From: Virgibacillus proomii | Lineage (GTDB): Bacteria; Bacillota; Bacilli; Bacillales; Amphibacillaceae | Reading direction: 5' to 3' | Length of the DNA: 64,000 nt | Assembly (NCBI RefSeq): GCF_018916875.1 | Contig: NZ_JAHLNO010000018.1 | Coordinates: forward strand, 1-64,000 | Shown: piece after piece, positions 43,835 through 52,947 of the stretch | Numbering within the stretch: the stretch's first letter is position 1 | How the letters are laid out: every line of letters begins with the position of its first letter | Notes under the pieces: generated by a model | Seen by the model: only the letters and a program-made list of their open reading frames with translations | What the model was told of the DNA's origin: nothing | Databases searched by the model: none | Translations under genes and position numbers: made by a program

Positions 43835-44227
43835 TTATTTAGCGGTTCTGGCAACAATAGCCTGCGTTATTTTTGTGTCTTTACAGTCAGCAAAGTCCTC
43901 CTCATTTACTAACCCCAACCTAATTGCTGCTTCCAGTTTTTCGGTGTCTGGACGTTTTTCTGTAATAACAAAATCGGATAATTGCATTTCCTCTAATTTG
44001 CTTACTGTTATCTCAGGGGTGTAATAAATAGAAGTGCGAATTTGCCGCTGGATACAGTAATCACCGCGATGAATTTCCCCCCTTTTATTCTTACCTGCTG
44101 ATTCGTCTAAAAAATGATGAAATTTTTTCTTTAATTGTTTCATTTCATGCTCAATTTCTTTTTTCTCCTGCTGTAAAATATAATATCTTTTCACTTCTTC
44201 TTCACTAATTGTCACTGTATTTTCCAT
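43835..44227 (-). CDS. Hypothetical protein with N-terminal coiled coil
   Basis: A 130-residue soluble protein. Residues 8-45 form a likely coiled coil (KRYYILQQEKKEIEHEMKQL, KKKFHHFLDES). A compact part follows, with QRQIRTSIYYTPEITVSKLE and a C-terminal EKRPDTEKLEAAIRLGLVNE. It is not recognised; the composition recalls small phage or plasmid helper proteins. The start is ATG 44227 with GGGGAGC upstream. It is divergent from the kdgR-like gene, sharing a 240-bp intergenic region. Confidence 0.6.
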   Translation of the reverse strand: MENTVTISEEEVKRYYILQQEKKEIEHEMKQLKKKFHHFLDESAGKNKRGEIHRGDYCIQRQIRTSIYYTPEITVSKLEEMQLSDFVITEKRPDTEKLEAAIRLGLVNEEDFADCKDTKITQAIVARTAK

Positions 44228-44388
44228 CTCATTAGCTCCCCATTAGAATTTCTTAATCTATATGTATGTCCATGAAATTGGGTTCATGCCTGGATTTTTA
44301 GAAGTGGGATAAAAGGGCTTCTAAGGAAGATTCCATATTCTTATAAGAAAACCAAACGAATCGCTTTTCAAGGTCAAGCTGTGTTTAG

Positions 44389-44451
44389 TTGTAAAACATT
44401 TACAAATGAATTATACTATCCATAAATCGATTTACTAAACCGATTTAGTAA
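44389..44451 (+). promoter_or_regulatory. Promoter and LacI-type operator of the sugar-acid cluster
   Basis: TTGTAA (44389-44394), a 17-nt spacer and TATACT (44412-44417) form a SigA-type promoter. Just after the expected start point lies TTACTAAACCGATTTAGTAA (44432-44451), with perfect 8-bp arms around CCGA. It is a typical LacI-family operator placed to block elongation, so the first gene is likely autoregulated. Confidence 0.75.
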
Positions 44452-44469
44452 TTGGAAAAGGAGTACCGA

Positions 44470-45474
44470 ATGAAAAAAGTCACCATTGCTGATGTAGCAG
44501 CATATGCAAATGTTTCTAAAAGTACTGTATCGCAATTCTTAAATAAACGTTTTGATTATATGGGGGAAGATACCAAAAAACGAATTGAATTAGCAATTAA
44601 GGAATTAGGTTATCAGCCGAACATCATCGCTAGAAGTTTAAAGCAAAAATCTACCAAGACAATAGGTGTTATTGTTGCAAATATTCTTCATGTTTTTTCT
44701 ACGCAAATTATTCGGGCAATTGAAGATTATTGTCATAAAGAAAAATTCCATGTCATTGTTTGCAATGCCGATGACAATTCGGCAAAAGAAAAAGGTTATA
44801 TTGACATGTTACGTGCTAAGCAGGTTGATGGAATTATTACTTTTCCAAATAGCGAAAATAAAGATTTATATCAAGAAATAATTGATGAAAAATATCCTTT
44901 TGTATTTATGGATAGACTAGTACCAGAAATAGACATGGATGCTGTATTACTGGATAATCATCAGGCTTCTCAATTAGCAGTTGATCAATTTATTGCTTCC
45001 GGATATCAAAAAATAGCTATAATTTCCTCACCACTACAGCAACCAGTAACACCGAGATTAGAGAGGATAGCAGGTTACAAAGCAGCATTAGCAAACAATG
45101 GTATTTCCTATAACAAAGCATATTTAGCAAGTGGCGATTTTTCTGAAATGCAGCAAATCATTAGAAACCTATTGACATTATCGGATCCACCTGAAGCTAT
45201 ACTTGCTTTAAATGACCGTGTCCTGTTTGAATTGCTGCAATACATAAAGAATAATCACGTTCGCATTCCAGATGAATTGGCAATTATTGGTATTGATGAT
45301 GTGGTGTTTGCTCCATTTTATCGCCCAGCATTAACAACAGTTGCGCAACCAACTTTTGAAATGGGCAAAAAAGCTGTTCAATTGCTATTTAGGCAAATAA
45401 AGAATAGAGAAGCACGATTGAAAGCAAATGTTTATCGTTTTACACCACAATTAATAAATAGAGAATCTTGTTAA
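44470..45474 (+). CDS. kdgR: LacI-family regulator (KdgR-like)
   Basis: This 334-residue protein has a LacI helix-turn-helix and hinge (VTIADVAAYANVSKSTVSQF, IARSLKQKSTKTIGVIV) and a periplasmic-binding-type sugar domain. Near the end it shows IIGIDDVVFAPFYRPALTTV. The order kdgR with kdgA and kdgK genes matches the B. subtilis kdgRKAT locus, which degrades 2-keto-3-deoxygluconate. An in-frame TTG at 44452 lies before the AAGGAG site; ATG 44470 is chosen. It probably binds the palindrome at 44432 and represses the cluster until an inducer sugar acid is present. Confidence 0.82.
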   Translation: MKKVTIADVAAYANVSKSTVSQFLNKRFDYMGEDTKKRIELAIKELGYQPNIIARSLKQKSTKTIGVIVANILHVFSTQIIRAIEDYCHKEKFHVIVCNADDNSAKEKGYIDMLRAKQVDGIITFPNSENKDLYQEIIDEKYPFVFMDRLVPEIDMDAVLLDNHQASQLAVDQFIASGYQKIAIISSPLQQPVTPRLERIAGYKAALANNGISYNKAYLASGDFSEMQQIIRNLLTLSDPPEAILALNDRVLFELLQYIKNNHVRIPDELAIIGIDDVVFAPFYRPALTTVAQPTFEMGKKAVQLLFRQIKNREARLKANVYRFTPQLINRESC

Positions 45475-45497
45475 GGGAAGGGGATTTTACAAGCAAA

Positions 45498-46055
45498 ATG
45501 AGGAAAACACTAGATGCTATAGCATCAGAAGTAACTCACGTATTACAAGCAGTTAATTCAGATGAACTAGTGGTATTAGCAGAAGAGCTAAAACGGGCGA
45601 AATCTATCTTCGTAGCAGGAACAGGAAGATCAGGTTTAATTGGAAAAGCGTTTGCCATCCGAATGATGCATAGTGGTTTTTCTGTTTATGTTGTTGGAGA
45701 GACGATCACCCCAAGTATGGAGTCTGATGACTTATTATTAATTATTTCTGGTTCTGGCAATACAGGGACACTGACGTATTTTGCTGAAAAAGCAATGGCT
45801 ATCCATGCGAAGGTTGCTTTAGTAACTGCCAATCGGCGATCTAAAATTACGAAGTATACGCATTGCCTTGTAGAAGTTCCGGCTGCTACGAAACAGCGGC
45901 TGAACTCAGAGCCGATTACTATTCAGCCGTTGGGCAGTCAATTTGATCAAGCTGCCCATATCGTGTTAGATGCTGTCATTGCCTATTTAATACGGCAGTA
46001 TCCCGAACAAACGTCAGAACAAGCATTATTGCAAGAACATGCCAATTTAGAGTGA
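45498..46055 (+). CDS. SIS-domain isomerase, 6-phospho-3-hexuloisomerase-like
   Basis: A protein of about 185 residues with one SIS domain: KSIFVAGTGRSGLIGKAFAI, MMHSGFSVYVVGETITPSME, ISGSGNTGTLTYFAEKAMA and TIQPLGSQFDQAAHIVLDAV. It ends in HANLE as B. subtilis HxlB does. HxlB converts 3-hexulose-6-phosphate to fructose-6-phosphate. The usual partner hxlA (hexulose-phosphate synthase) is absent, so the in vivo substrate may be a different phospho-ketose of this sugar-acid pathway. The frame extends back to TTG 45468, but ATG 45498 gives the family length; the ribosome site AAGGGG is rather distant, so the start is uncertain. Confidence 0.75.
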   Translation: MRKTLDAIASEVTHVLQAVNSDELVVLAEELKRAKSIFVAGTGRSGLIGKAFAIRMMHSGFSVYVVGETITPSMESDDLLLIISGSGNTGTLTYFAEKAMAIHAKVALVTANRRSKITKYTHCLVEVPAATKQRLNSEPITIQPLGSQFDQAAHIVLDAVIAYLIRQYPEQTSEQALLQEHANLE

Positions 46056-46071
46056 AATGGAGAGAGGTAAC

Positions 46072-46701
46072 ATGGAACCTGTAAAAGTTATTAAAGAAAC
46101 CAAAGTAGTTGCTGTGATAAGAAAGGCAAATGAGAAAAATATTGTTGCAATATTACAAGCTTTAGCCGCTGGCGGGATAAAGGCAGTAGAAATCACTGCA
46201 GAAACTCCCAATGTAGCAAGCGTTATTGCGGTCGCACACGAAAAAATGAAAGACGATATTTGTATTGGAGCAGGAACAGTACTTGATCCGGAAACAGCAA
46301 GATTAGTTATGTTAGCAGGAGCGGATTTTATTGTTTCGCCAACATTAAATATAGCGACACTTAAGCTGGCGAATCGTTATGGCATCCCTGTGATACCAGG
46401 AGTGTTAACCCCAACAGAGATTGTGACTGCATATGAACATGGTGCAAGCATGGTGAAAATCTTTCCAGCTGAAACAGTAGGATCTTCCTATATTAAAAAT
46501 ATTTTAGGTCCGCTTCCACATATTGAAACAATGGTAACTGGCGGCATAACGTTAAATAATATGAATGATTATTTAAAACAAGGTGCTAAAGCAGTAGGAA
46601 TTGGCAGTAATCTTGTTAACGTACCGGCATTAACAACAGAAGCAGACTATGAACAGTTAAGCAAAGCGGCAGGAGAATATATAAAACGAGCAGCGGAATA
46701 A
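46072..46701 (+). CDS. kdgA: KDPG aldolase (2-keto-3-deoxy-6-phosphogluconate aldolase)
   Basis: A 209-residue class I aldolase of the Eda family: VVAVIRKANEKN with the phosphate-binding arginine, GGIKAVEITAETPN with the catalytic glutamate, and MVKIFPAETVG with the Schiff-base lysine. VTGGITLNNMNDYLKQGAKA closes the barrel. It splits KDPG into pyruvate and glyceraldehyde-3-phosphate. An ATG at 46057 precedes the GAGAGG site, so ATG 46072 is chosen. The KDG kinase at 50262 would supply its substrate. Confidence 0.88.
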   Translation: MEPVKVIKETKVVAVIRKANEKNIVAILQALAAGGIKAVEITAETPNVASVIAVAHEKMKDDICIGAGTVLDPETARLVMLAGADFIVSPTLNIATLKLANRYGIPVIPGVLTPTEIVTAYEHGASMVKIFPAETVGSSYIKNILGPLPHIETMVTGGITLNNMNDYLKQGAKAVGIGSNLVNVPALTTEADYEQLSKAAGEYIKRAAE

Positions 46702-46732
46702 CTCTGCTGCTTGGGGGAGGGGAGATTGATTA

Positions 46733-47758
46733 GTGAAAAACTTTAAATATATAATTAATTTGTTGATTATGATAGCGCTTTCCCTTGGGGTGGCCTGTTC
46801 TAATAATGGTAATCCAGATGACGATGTTAAAATTACGATTATTGCTGCTCACAGTCAAACAACACCTGATAGTCCATTTCAAACCGGTATGCTCAAGTTT
46901 AAAGAAGTTGTAGAACAAGAATCAAATGGAGCTGTGGAAGTTGAAATTCATGCAGGAACAATAGGAACAGAAGAGACAGAACTAGTAGAAAAGTTACAAT
47001 TAGGAGCAGCTGATGTAATACTTGTTTCCCCAGGTTTTATGACTCAAACAGGTATTCGAGAAGTTGATTTATTTTCTGCTCCATACTTATTTAAAAATTA
47101 TGATCATTGGTTAAATGTCGTAGATGGAAGTGTTGGAAAAGAAATGGCCGAAGTTATTAACAAAAAGTCTAAAAATTCGTTTAGATTATTAGGTTATTGG
47201 TCAGCAGGAGTTCGACATTATTATGGAAAGAAACCATTAAATTCTATGGATGATTTGCAAGGCTTGTCTGTCCGTACACAGACTTCAGGGGTGATCGGAG
47301 ATTTTTGGGAAGCTACTGGAGCGATTCCATCCTCTATTTCATGGGGAGAACTATATCAAGGATTACAACAAGGTGTTGTCGATGCTTCTGAAAATGCTTA
47401 TCCATTCTTTGTACAGCATTCACATCATAAAACACCAAATGGAAAATTTATTACAGAAACAGCACATGATTTTACGACACGTTTCCTATTAATCAATGGA
47501 GAAAAATTTGATAGTTATTCGAATGAACAACAGGAACTGATTCTAAAAGCAGCAAAAGCCTCTGTTGAAGCTGAAAGAGCAGAGACAAGTAAACAGGATA
47601 TTGATTATAAAGAACAAGCAATTGAGGAAGGGGCAATAGTAAATCAGATTGATCGAGAGCAATTTATTAAAATAGCAGAGCCGATTCAAGATGCATTTGC
47701 AGAAGAAATAAATGCTGAAAAGATGCTGCAAGCCATAAGAGAACAGGGAGTTAAATAG
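46733..47758 (+). CDS. TRAP transporter substrate-binding lipoprotein (DctP family)
   Basis: A 341-residue lipoprotein with lipobox LGVACS. The binding domain shows KITIIAAHSQTTPDSPFQTG, the family arginine in RLLGYWSAGVRHYYG, SVRTQTSGVIGDFWEATGA and a long C-terminal helix (KAAKASVEAERAETSK). It captures a sugar acid outside the cell and delivers it to the DctQM membrane proteins encoded next. The start is GTG 46733 after GGGGAGGGG. Its place among KDG genes suggests a hexuronate, ketodeoxy-gluconate or related acid as substrate (inference). Confidence 0.88.
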   Translation: MKNFKYIINLLIMIALSLGVACSNNGNPDDDVKITIIAAHSQTTPDSPFQTGMLKFKEVVEQESNGAVEVEIHAGTIGTEETELVEKLQLGAADVILVSPGFMTQTGIREVDLFSAPYLFKNYDHWLNVVDGSVGKEMAEVINKKSKNSFRLLGYWSAGVRHYYGKKPLNSMDDLQGLSVRTQTSGVIGDFWEATGAIPSSISWGELYQGLQQGVVDASENAYPFFVQHSHHKTPNGKFITETAHDFTTRFLLINGEKFDSYSNEQQELILKAAKASVEAERAETSKQDIDYKEQAIEEGAIVNQIDREQFIKIAEPIQDAFAEEINAEKMLQAIREQGVK

Positions 47759-47767
47759 AGGGGGATA

Positions 47768-48256
47768 ATGGTGAAACAATTTATATATTTTCTAGAAAAA
47801 GTGCAAATCATTCTTGGACTTATATTTTTAAGTATATTCTTTCTAATTATAATACTGCAAATAACAACGAGATATATGGGTGTTTCCATAATATGGACTG
47901 AAGAAGTAGCGAACTATTCTTTTATTTGGGCAATTTTTATGGGAGCATCTGTAATGGTCAATAGGCGTGAACATTTCAAGCTTGATCTACTAAGCAGAAA
48001 ACTTAAAGGTAAATATAGATTGATGATAAGCATTGTGAATGATCTTATACTAATACTATTTAATAGTGCTATGTTCGTTTTAGGTATTCAAGTGGTAACA
48101 GTGTTTTGGAATTATACATGGGCAACGATACCAGAAATGAAAATGGGATATGTTTGGTTAGCTATTCCGATTATGGCAGGTACCATGATTATTTATTCAA
48201 TGTCGCATCTTTTAGGTCATATTAATGCATGGAAGAATAAGGGGGTTTTTCAATAA
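47768..48256 (+). CDS. TRAP transporter small membrane subunit (DctQ)
   Basis: A 162-residue, four-helix membrane protein with the DctQ loop IIWTEEVANYSFIWAIFMGA followed by NRREHFKLDLLSRKLKGKYR. It forms the transporter with DctM and the binding protein. The start is ATG 47768 behind AGAGGGGG. Its stop overlaps the dctM start by one base (TAATG). Confidence 0.88.
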   Translation: MVKQFIYFLEKVQIILGLIFLSIFFLIIILQITTRYMGVSIIWTEEVANYSFIWAIFMGASVMVNRREHFKLDLLSRKLKGKYRLMISIVNDLILILFNSAMFVLGIQVVTVFWNYTWATIPEMKMGYVWLAIPIMAGTMIIYSMSHLLGHINAWKNKGVFQ

Positions 48257-49530
48257 TGGGCTTCCTATTAATCGCTCTATTTATTATTTTGATGCTAATA
48301 GGAGTACCTATAGCTTTTGTAATCGGAATAGTCGCACTTTTAGGCGCTTTTGGTATGCCTTACACTCCTGAGGCAACCCTTCCTATGAAAATGGTAAATG
48401 GTCTAGACTCATTTGTTTTGCTCTCAGTACCTTTATTTATATTAGCAGCTAATTTAATGAACACGGGTAAAATATCTGAAAAGTTAATAGAACTTGCGTT
48501 AGCTATTGTTGGCCCAATTCGTGGTGGACTAGCTCATGCAAACATACTTGTTTCGATGATGTTTGCAGGTGTGTCCGGAGCATCACAAGCAGATGCAGCG
48601 GGAATTGGAAAAATTTTAATTCCCAGTATGAAAAAACAAGGTTATGATAAAGAAACTTCTGTTGGGGTAACAGCCGCTTCTTCAACTATAGGAGTTATTA
48701 TTCCACCAAGTATTCCTATGATTATTTTTGCCGGGCTTACTAATGCTTCAATAGGAACTCTCTTTCTTGGCGGGATTGTTCCGGGAATTTTAATTGGTAT
48801 CGGGATGATGATCCTTGTATATATTATGGCTCTAAGACGTGATTTTCCAAAAGTAAACCGACCTGAATGGAAACAACTGATTAGATTGTTTTTAGATTCT
48901 GTACCTGCTTTATTGACCCCAATTATTATTATTGGAGGAATTGTTTTTGGTTTATTTACAGCTACAGAGGCTGCTGCTGTTGCCTCTTTATACACATTCC
49001 TTATTAGTATGTTCATTTATAAGACGTTAAAATTAAAGGATTTACCTAAAATATTACTTGATACACTAGCTTTGAGCTCACTATCTTTATTCGCTTTAGC
49101 TGCAGCAAGTGCATTAGGAGAATTACTGAGTTATTATAAATTAGGTAGTATAGCTCAGGAGTTTTTTACAAATCATGTTGGAACAGAGTGGCTGTTTATT
49201 TTAATTGTAATTGTTTTCTTTTTATTTATTGGAACATTTATGGATGCTATCCCTGCTATGATTTTATTTGTACCTATCATTTTGCCGACAGCACTTGAGT
49301 TTGGTATGGACCCTGTGCATTTAGGATTAATTGTTGTCATGACACTAGCTATTGGTTTAGCAACTCCGCCATATGGTCTTGTTCTGTTATTATCGGCTAA
49401 GATTGGAGATTTATCAGTAGAGCGCTCCTTTGTTGCTGTGTTACCATATTTGTTTATTATTATACTTGTTTTATTATTTATAGCCTTTTTACCTGAGGTA
49501 GCTTTCTTTATCCCAACAATGTTGAACTAA
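48256..49530 (+). CDS. TRAP transporter large membrane subunit (DctM)
   Basis: A 424-residue protein with about twelve helices of the DctM family: LLSVPLFILAANLMNTGKIS, MMFAGVSGASQADAAGIGKI, SSTIGVIIPPSIPMIIFAGL and ATPPYGLVLLLSAKIGDLSV. It carries the ion-coupled translocation path. It overlaps dctQ by one base, so translation is coupled. Together with 46733 and 47768 it makes a complete TRAP importer that replaces the KdgT permease of the B. subtilis cluster. Confidence 0.92.
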   Translation: MGFLLIALFIILMLIGVPIAFVIGIVALLGAFGMPYTPEATLPMKMVNGLDSFVLLSVPLFILAANLMNTGKISEKLIELALAIVGPIRGGLAHANILVSMMFAGVSGASQADAAGIGKILIPSMKKQGYDKETSVGVTAASSTIGVIIPPSIPMIIFAGLTNASIGTLFLGGIVPGILIGIGMMILVYIMALRRDFPKVNRPEWKQLIRLFLDSVPALLTPIIIIGGIVFGLFTATEAAAVASLYTFLISMFIYKTLKLKDLPKILLDTLALSSLSLFALAAASALGELLSYYKLGSIAQEFFTNHVGTEWLFILIVIVFFLFIGTFMDAIPAMILFVPIILPTALEFGMDPVHLGLIVVMTLAIGLATPPYGLVLLLSAKIGDLSVERSFVAVLPYLFIIILVLLFIAFLPEVAFFIPTMLN

Positions 49531-49549
49531 GGAGTGGGAGTGTGGAACA

Positions 49550-50239
49550 ATGAATGATGTAAATAGAGATAAACGCGAAGCTGCACAAGCTGCCGTGGCC
49601 TATGTTAATTCTGGGATGACAATTGGGTTAGGAACAGGTTCTACGGTGAACTATCTGTTAGATGAATTAGGAAAGCGAATTCGTCAAGGGTTAGAAATTG
49701 AAGGGATTCCTACATCAATAAAAACGGAAAAGCTAGCAAAAGAAAAAGGTATTCCATTGACTGATTTTTCCGAAACGATGAAGATTGATCTTGCCATTGA
49801 CGGGGCCAATGAAGTGGATTCACAGTTACAGCTAATTAAAGGAGGCGGTGGATCGCTTGTACGTGAAAAAATTGTAGCAGCAGCAGCTGATCAGCTTATT
49901 ATTATTGTTGATGCTGCAAAGAGAGTGTCTAAGCTAGGAGCTTTTCCATTACCGGTTGAAGTCGTACCATTTGGCTGGGAAAAAACAGCAGAAAGAATTG
50001 CTGCATATGGATGTACACCTGTATTAAGAAAAAACGGAAGTGATCCGTTTATTTCTGATAATGGTAATTATATTTTGGATTGCTTATTTCAAACAATAGC
50101 TCAGCCGGAGCAATTACATCAACAAATGAAACAATTAGTTGGTGTAGTGGAAACAGGGTTATTTCTCCACATGACCGATAGGCTTTTAGTTGCAGGAAAT
50201 GGGATTGTCGACGTAATCACAAATCATACAATAGATTAG
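49550..50239 (+). CDS. rpiA: Ribose-5-phosphate isomerase A
   Basis: A 229-residue enzyme with the RpiA motifs GMTIGLGTGSTVNYLLDELG, AIDGANEVDSQLQLIKGGGG, SLVREKIVAAAADQLIIIVD and the C-terminal GIVDVITN. It interconverts ribose-5-phosphate and ribulose-5-phosphate. RpiA within a KDG cluster is unusual and hints that the pathway makes or uses a pentose phosphate or a similar aldose/ketose pair. The start is ATG 49550, 19 nt after dctM. Confidence 0.88.
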   Translation: MNDVNRDKREAAQAAVAYVNSGMTIGLGTGSTVNYLLDELGKRIRQGLEIEGIPTSIKTEKLAKEKGIPLTDFSETMKIDLAIDGANEVDSQLQLIKGGGGSLVREKIVAAAADQLIIIVDAAKRVSKLGAFPLPVEVVPFGWEKTAERIAAYGCTPVLRKNGSDPFISDNGNYILDCLFQTIAQPEQLHQQMKQLVGVVETGLFLHMTDRLLVAGNGIVDVITNHTID

Positions 50240-50261
50240 CAGAAATTCGGAGGAACAAAAT

Positions 50262-51212
50262 GTGATGGATGTTATAACGATAGGCGAAGCAATGATCGTA
50301 TTTAATCCAGGATCTACGGGACCATTGAAGTTTGTTCATACATTTGAAAAGCAAGTTGGTGGTGCAGAACTCAATGTAGCTATTGGCTGCTCCCGATTAG
50401 GACTGAAATCAGGATATATTAGCAGGCTTGGAAATGATGAGTTTGGCTGCTATATCCGTAATTTTATTCGCGGGGAAGGTATTGACATATCGCAATTAGC
50501 TTTAGTTGATGGTTATCCTACCTCGCTGAATTTTAAAGAAAGAATGGAGGATGGCAGCACTCGAACGTTTTATTATCGGGATAAATCACCGACGGTAACG
50601 ATGACGATGGATGATTTAGATGAAAGCTATATCAAACGAGCAAAAATCCTGCATCTTACTGGGATATACCCAGCCATTGATGATCGAAATATTGCTGTCA
50701 TGGAAAAAGCCATTGATCTTGCTAAAAAGCATCATGTAAAAGTTTCTTTTGATCCAAATATTCGCTTGCGGATGTGGTCTAAGGAAAAAGCGAAAGAAGT
50801 ATTAGAACAGTTTTTACCTAAGGTCGATATTTTGCTCACCGGTGATGAAGAAATGGAAATAATTATTGGTGAAAAAAACCCGTTATCGATTATTAAAAAA
50901 ACAAGGGAATTAGGAATTTCTTTTATAGCAGTTAAGCAAGCTGATAAAGGATCAGTCGGTTATTATCAAGGAGACATTGTGGAGACAGCTCCTGTTCCAG
51001 CTATAAAAGTTGTTGATACCGTAGGAGCGGGTGATGGCTTTAATGCAGGCGTACTCTACGGCTTGCAACAAAATTGGGATTTAACCAAGATATTACATTT
51101 TGCCAATACGATAGGTTCGATGGTGGTGCGTGTTGTTGGAGATAACGAGGGACTCCCATATTATGAAGAAGTGCTTCAACAGCTTGACAAAATCAAACGT
51201 ATTGACCGGTAA
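50262..51212 (+). CDS. kdgK: 2-keto-3-deoxygluconate kinase (PfkB family)
   Basis: A 316-residue sugar kinase with GGAELNVAIGCSRLGLKSGY near the start, the KDG-kinase-like TSLNFKERMEDGSTRTFYYR and the PfkB signature VVDTVGAGDGFNAGVLYGLQ with the catalytic aspartate. It phosphorylates KDG to KDPG for the aldolase. GTG 50262 and ATG 50265 are both within range of CGGAGG. It is the last gene of the cluster; a family A repeat follows. Confidence 0.85.
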   Translation: MMDVITIGEAMIVFNPGSTGPLKFVHTFEKQVGGAELNVAIGCSRLGLKSGYISRLGNDEFGCYIRNFIRGEGIDISQLALVDGYPTSLNFKERMEDGSTRTFYYRDKSPTVTMTMDDLDESYIKRAKILHLTGIYPAIDDRNIAVMEKAIDLAKKHHVKVSFDPNIRLRMWSKEKAKEVLEQFLPKVDILLTGDEEMEIIIGEKNPLSIIKKTRELGISFIAVKQADKGSVGYYQGDIVETAPVPAIKVVDTVGAGDGFNAGVLYGLQQNWDLTKILHFANTIGSMVVRVVGDNEGLPYYEEVLQQLDKIKRIDR

Positions 51213-51237
51213 AAGAGAACCAAGAAATGTGAAAGTT

Positions 51238-51423
51238 CATTAAGCACTGTAAGGTGCTGTAGACCTCGCTTCAAGAATTATGGAGAATACGAAGAAAGTC
51301 AAAGTGGGATAAACAGTACCTAAATGCCCGATTCGTTCAGGAGGCCTTTAGGTCATACCCTTGTGGTACTAACATTCAGTAGGAGATGGAAGAAAACTCC
51401 TACTGAATGAAGTTTCACTTTAT
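51238..51423 (+). repeat. Family A repeat, copy 10
   Basis: The left end is degenerate (AAGCACTGTAAGGTGCTGTAG). The middle has AAATGCCCGATTCGTTC, and the right end is intact (CATTCAGTAGGA / TCCTACTGAATG stem, GTTTCACTTTAT). It is followed by the about 60-bp extension TTGTCAGAAGCTCGCC ... TTGTTCCACTA also seen after copies 3 and 4. Confidence 0.7.
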
Positions 51424-51482
51424 CTTGTCAGAAGCTCGCCAATTTGGTTCGTCGCTAGACAAGCGTTTCTGGCTTTTGTTCC

Positions 51483-51559
51483 ACTACTTTATGGTTTATA
51501 GTATAAGAAAAACTATAGCTTTCGCCATAAAGACTTGGCGACAAGCCAAGTTTTTCTAA
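51483..51559 (+). repeat. Family B palindromic repeat, copy 4
   Basis: The 5' end is truncated and runs CTACTTTATGGTTTATAGTA to TTTTTCTAAT, with a small insertion in the loop (TTCGCCATAAAGAC). Confidence 0.7.
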
Positions 51560-51630
51560 TTTTATGGGTGCAGGAGCAAGTTCGCACTTCAAAAACAATC
51601 CAAGCTATGTTAACGGCAAATATAGTTTTT

Positions 51631-52542
51631 CTATGCCTTTAATCGAGGATCTAGCGCATCTCTAAGGCCATCACCAAATAAATTAAAGCCAAGTACAACG
51701 AAAAATATAGCTAAACCAGGAAAGGCAACTACCCAAGGGGCATTTTGAATGGCTGCTCTACCATCTGTCAGCATCGCTCCCCATTCCGGTGTTGGCGGTT
51801 GTGCCCCTAATCCTAAAAAGCTTAATCCGGCAGCATCTAAAATAGCAGTCCCGATACTAAGCGTAGCCTGTACAATCATAGGAGCGGTACAATTTGGCAG
51901 CACATGTAGAAATAAGATGCGTCCATGTTTGCCGCCGATTGCCTTTGAGGCTTCGATATATTCCGTTTGCTTAACCGACAATACAGCGGATCGAACAATT
52001 CTGGCAAATTGAGGGATTCCTACAATCCCAACAGCTATCATCGCATTTGTTAAACTAGGTCCTAATACAGCTACTAGTGCAATGGCTAATAAGATACTAG
52101 GAAAGGCCATCATAATATCAATAATCCTCATAAAAATTTGATCTATCCACCGTCCAAAATAACCGGCAATACTGCCGATCAGTACACCTATGATCATCGC
52201 AATCCCAACAGCAATGACGCCGATTTGGATAGATATCCTTGTTCCGTAAACAATTCTTGAAAAAATATCCCGCCCTAACTCGTCTGTACCAAGCCAATGC
52301 TCAGCAGAAGGGGACTGGTAGCGATTAACAATATCCTGTCCAGTAGGGCTATGAGTGGCTATGAGGGGAGCAAATATAGCTGTTAAAGTAAGAATGATAA
52401 TGATACATAACCCAATACAGGATGTTTTACTTTTTAAAACACGTAACAAAGCATCGCCCCAGAGACTTCTTTTCTTCATTTGCCTAGTTTGTTGGGGGAA
52501 AACATCATTTGGTTCAGGTGCTGGTTTAAAGTGAAAGCGCAT
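51631..52542 (-). CDS. Peptide ABC importer permease (DppC/OppC type)
   Basis: A 303-residue permease with an N-terminal cytosolic extension, a first helix (SCIGLCIIIILTLTAIFAPL), LGTDELGRDIFSRIVYGTRI and the EAA loop EYIEASKAIGGKHGRILFLH. It ends GLSFLGLGAQPPTPEWGAML ... NLFGDGLRDALDPRLKA. These are the signatures of DppC/OppC. The start is ATG 52542 with AAAGGATG. It is the last gene of a five-gene importer, but 405 nt separate it from the DppB-like gene. Confidence 0.9.
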   Translation of the reverse strand: MRFHFKPAPEPNDVFPQQTRQMKKRSLWGDALLRVLKSKTSCIGLCIIIILTLTAIFAPLIATHSPTGQDIVNRYQSPSAEHWLGTDELGRDIFSRIVYGTRISIQIGVIAVGIAMIIGVLIGSIAGYFGRWIDQIFMRIIDIMMAFPSILLAIALVAVLGPSLTNAMIAVGIVGIPQFARIVRSAVLSVKQTEYIEASKAIGGKHGRILFLHVLPNCTAPMIVQATLSIGTAILDAAGLSFLGLGAQPPTPEWGAMLTDGRAAIQNAPWVVAFPGLAIFFVVLGFNLFGDGLRDALDPRLKA

Positions 52543-52947
52543 ACTGTCACATCCTTTCTAAAAAAATAGAGTTAGCTTTGTTCACTCCCTTAAAGAGATG
52601 TTTTAAAAAAACAAAATTATGGTACACTGCATTCATCATATGTTCGATGCCTATTTTTACGATGAAGTTAAGACGATGTAGTGAAAAATTCCTAAGTTCT
52701 CTAAGTGTCAGTGCAAATTGGTTGACTCTAGCACCAAAGCCCTCCACTTGAACGTTTTCTTTATCTCGTTAGCAGCTTTTCAGTTTGTACGTCACTTAAC
52801 CGAGCGCTCTGTTCTTAGTTTGGTTCAAGCAGCTGCCTATATTTAACTGTATAGATACGTTGCTCGAAAATACGTCACCCTAGAACTTCACAGGTCTACT
52901 TTTTTAAACACGTACTTTAAGGATAGTTAAACCAATTATTTGCATAG
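52543..52947. other. Odd spacer inside the peptide-importer operon
   Basis: Between the two permease genes lies 405 bp without a credible gene. A minus frame (52547-52747) has no recognised family. The part near 52762-52830 (TTTATCTCGTTAGCAGC ... ACCGAGCGCTCTGTTCTTAG) resembles the tails that follow family A repeats, so an old insertion is likely. Confidence 0.4.

Noticed and set aside
52547-52747. 66-codon minus-strand frame between the permease genes
   Set aside because: No ribosome site, no family, and it lies in sequence related to repeat tails.
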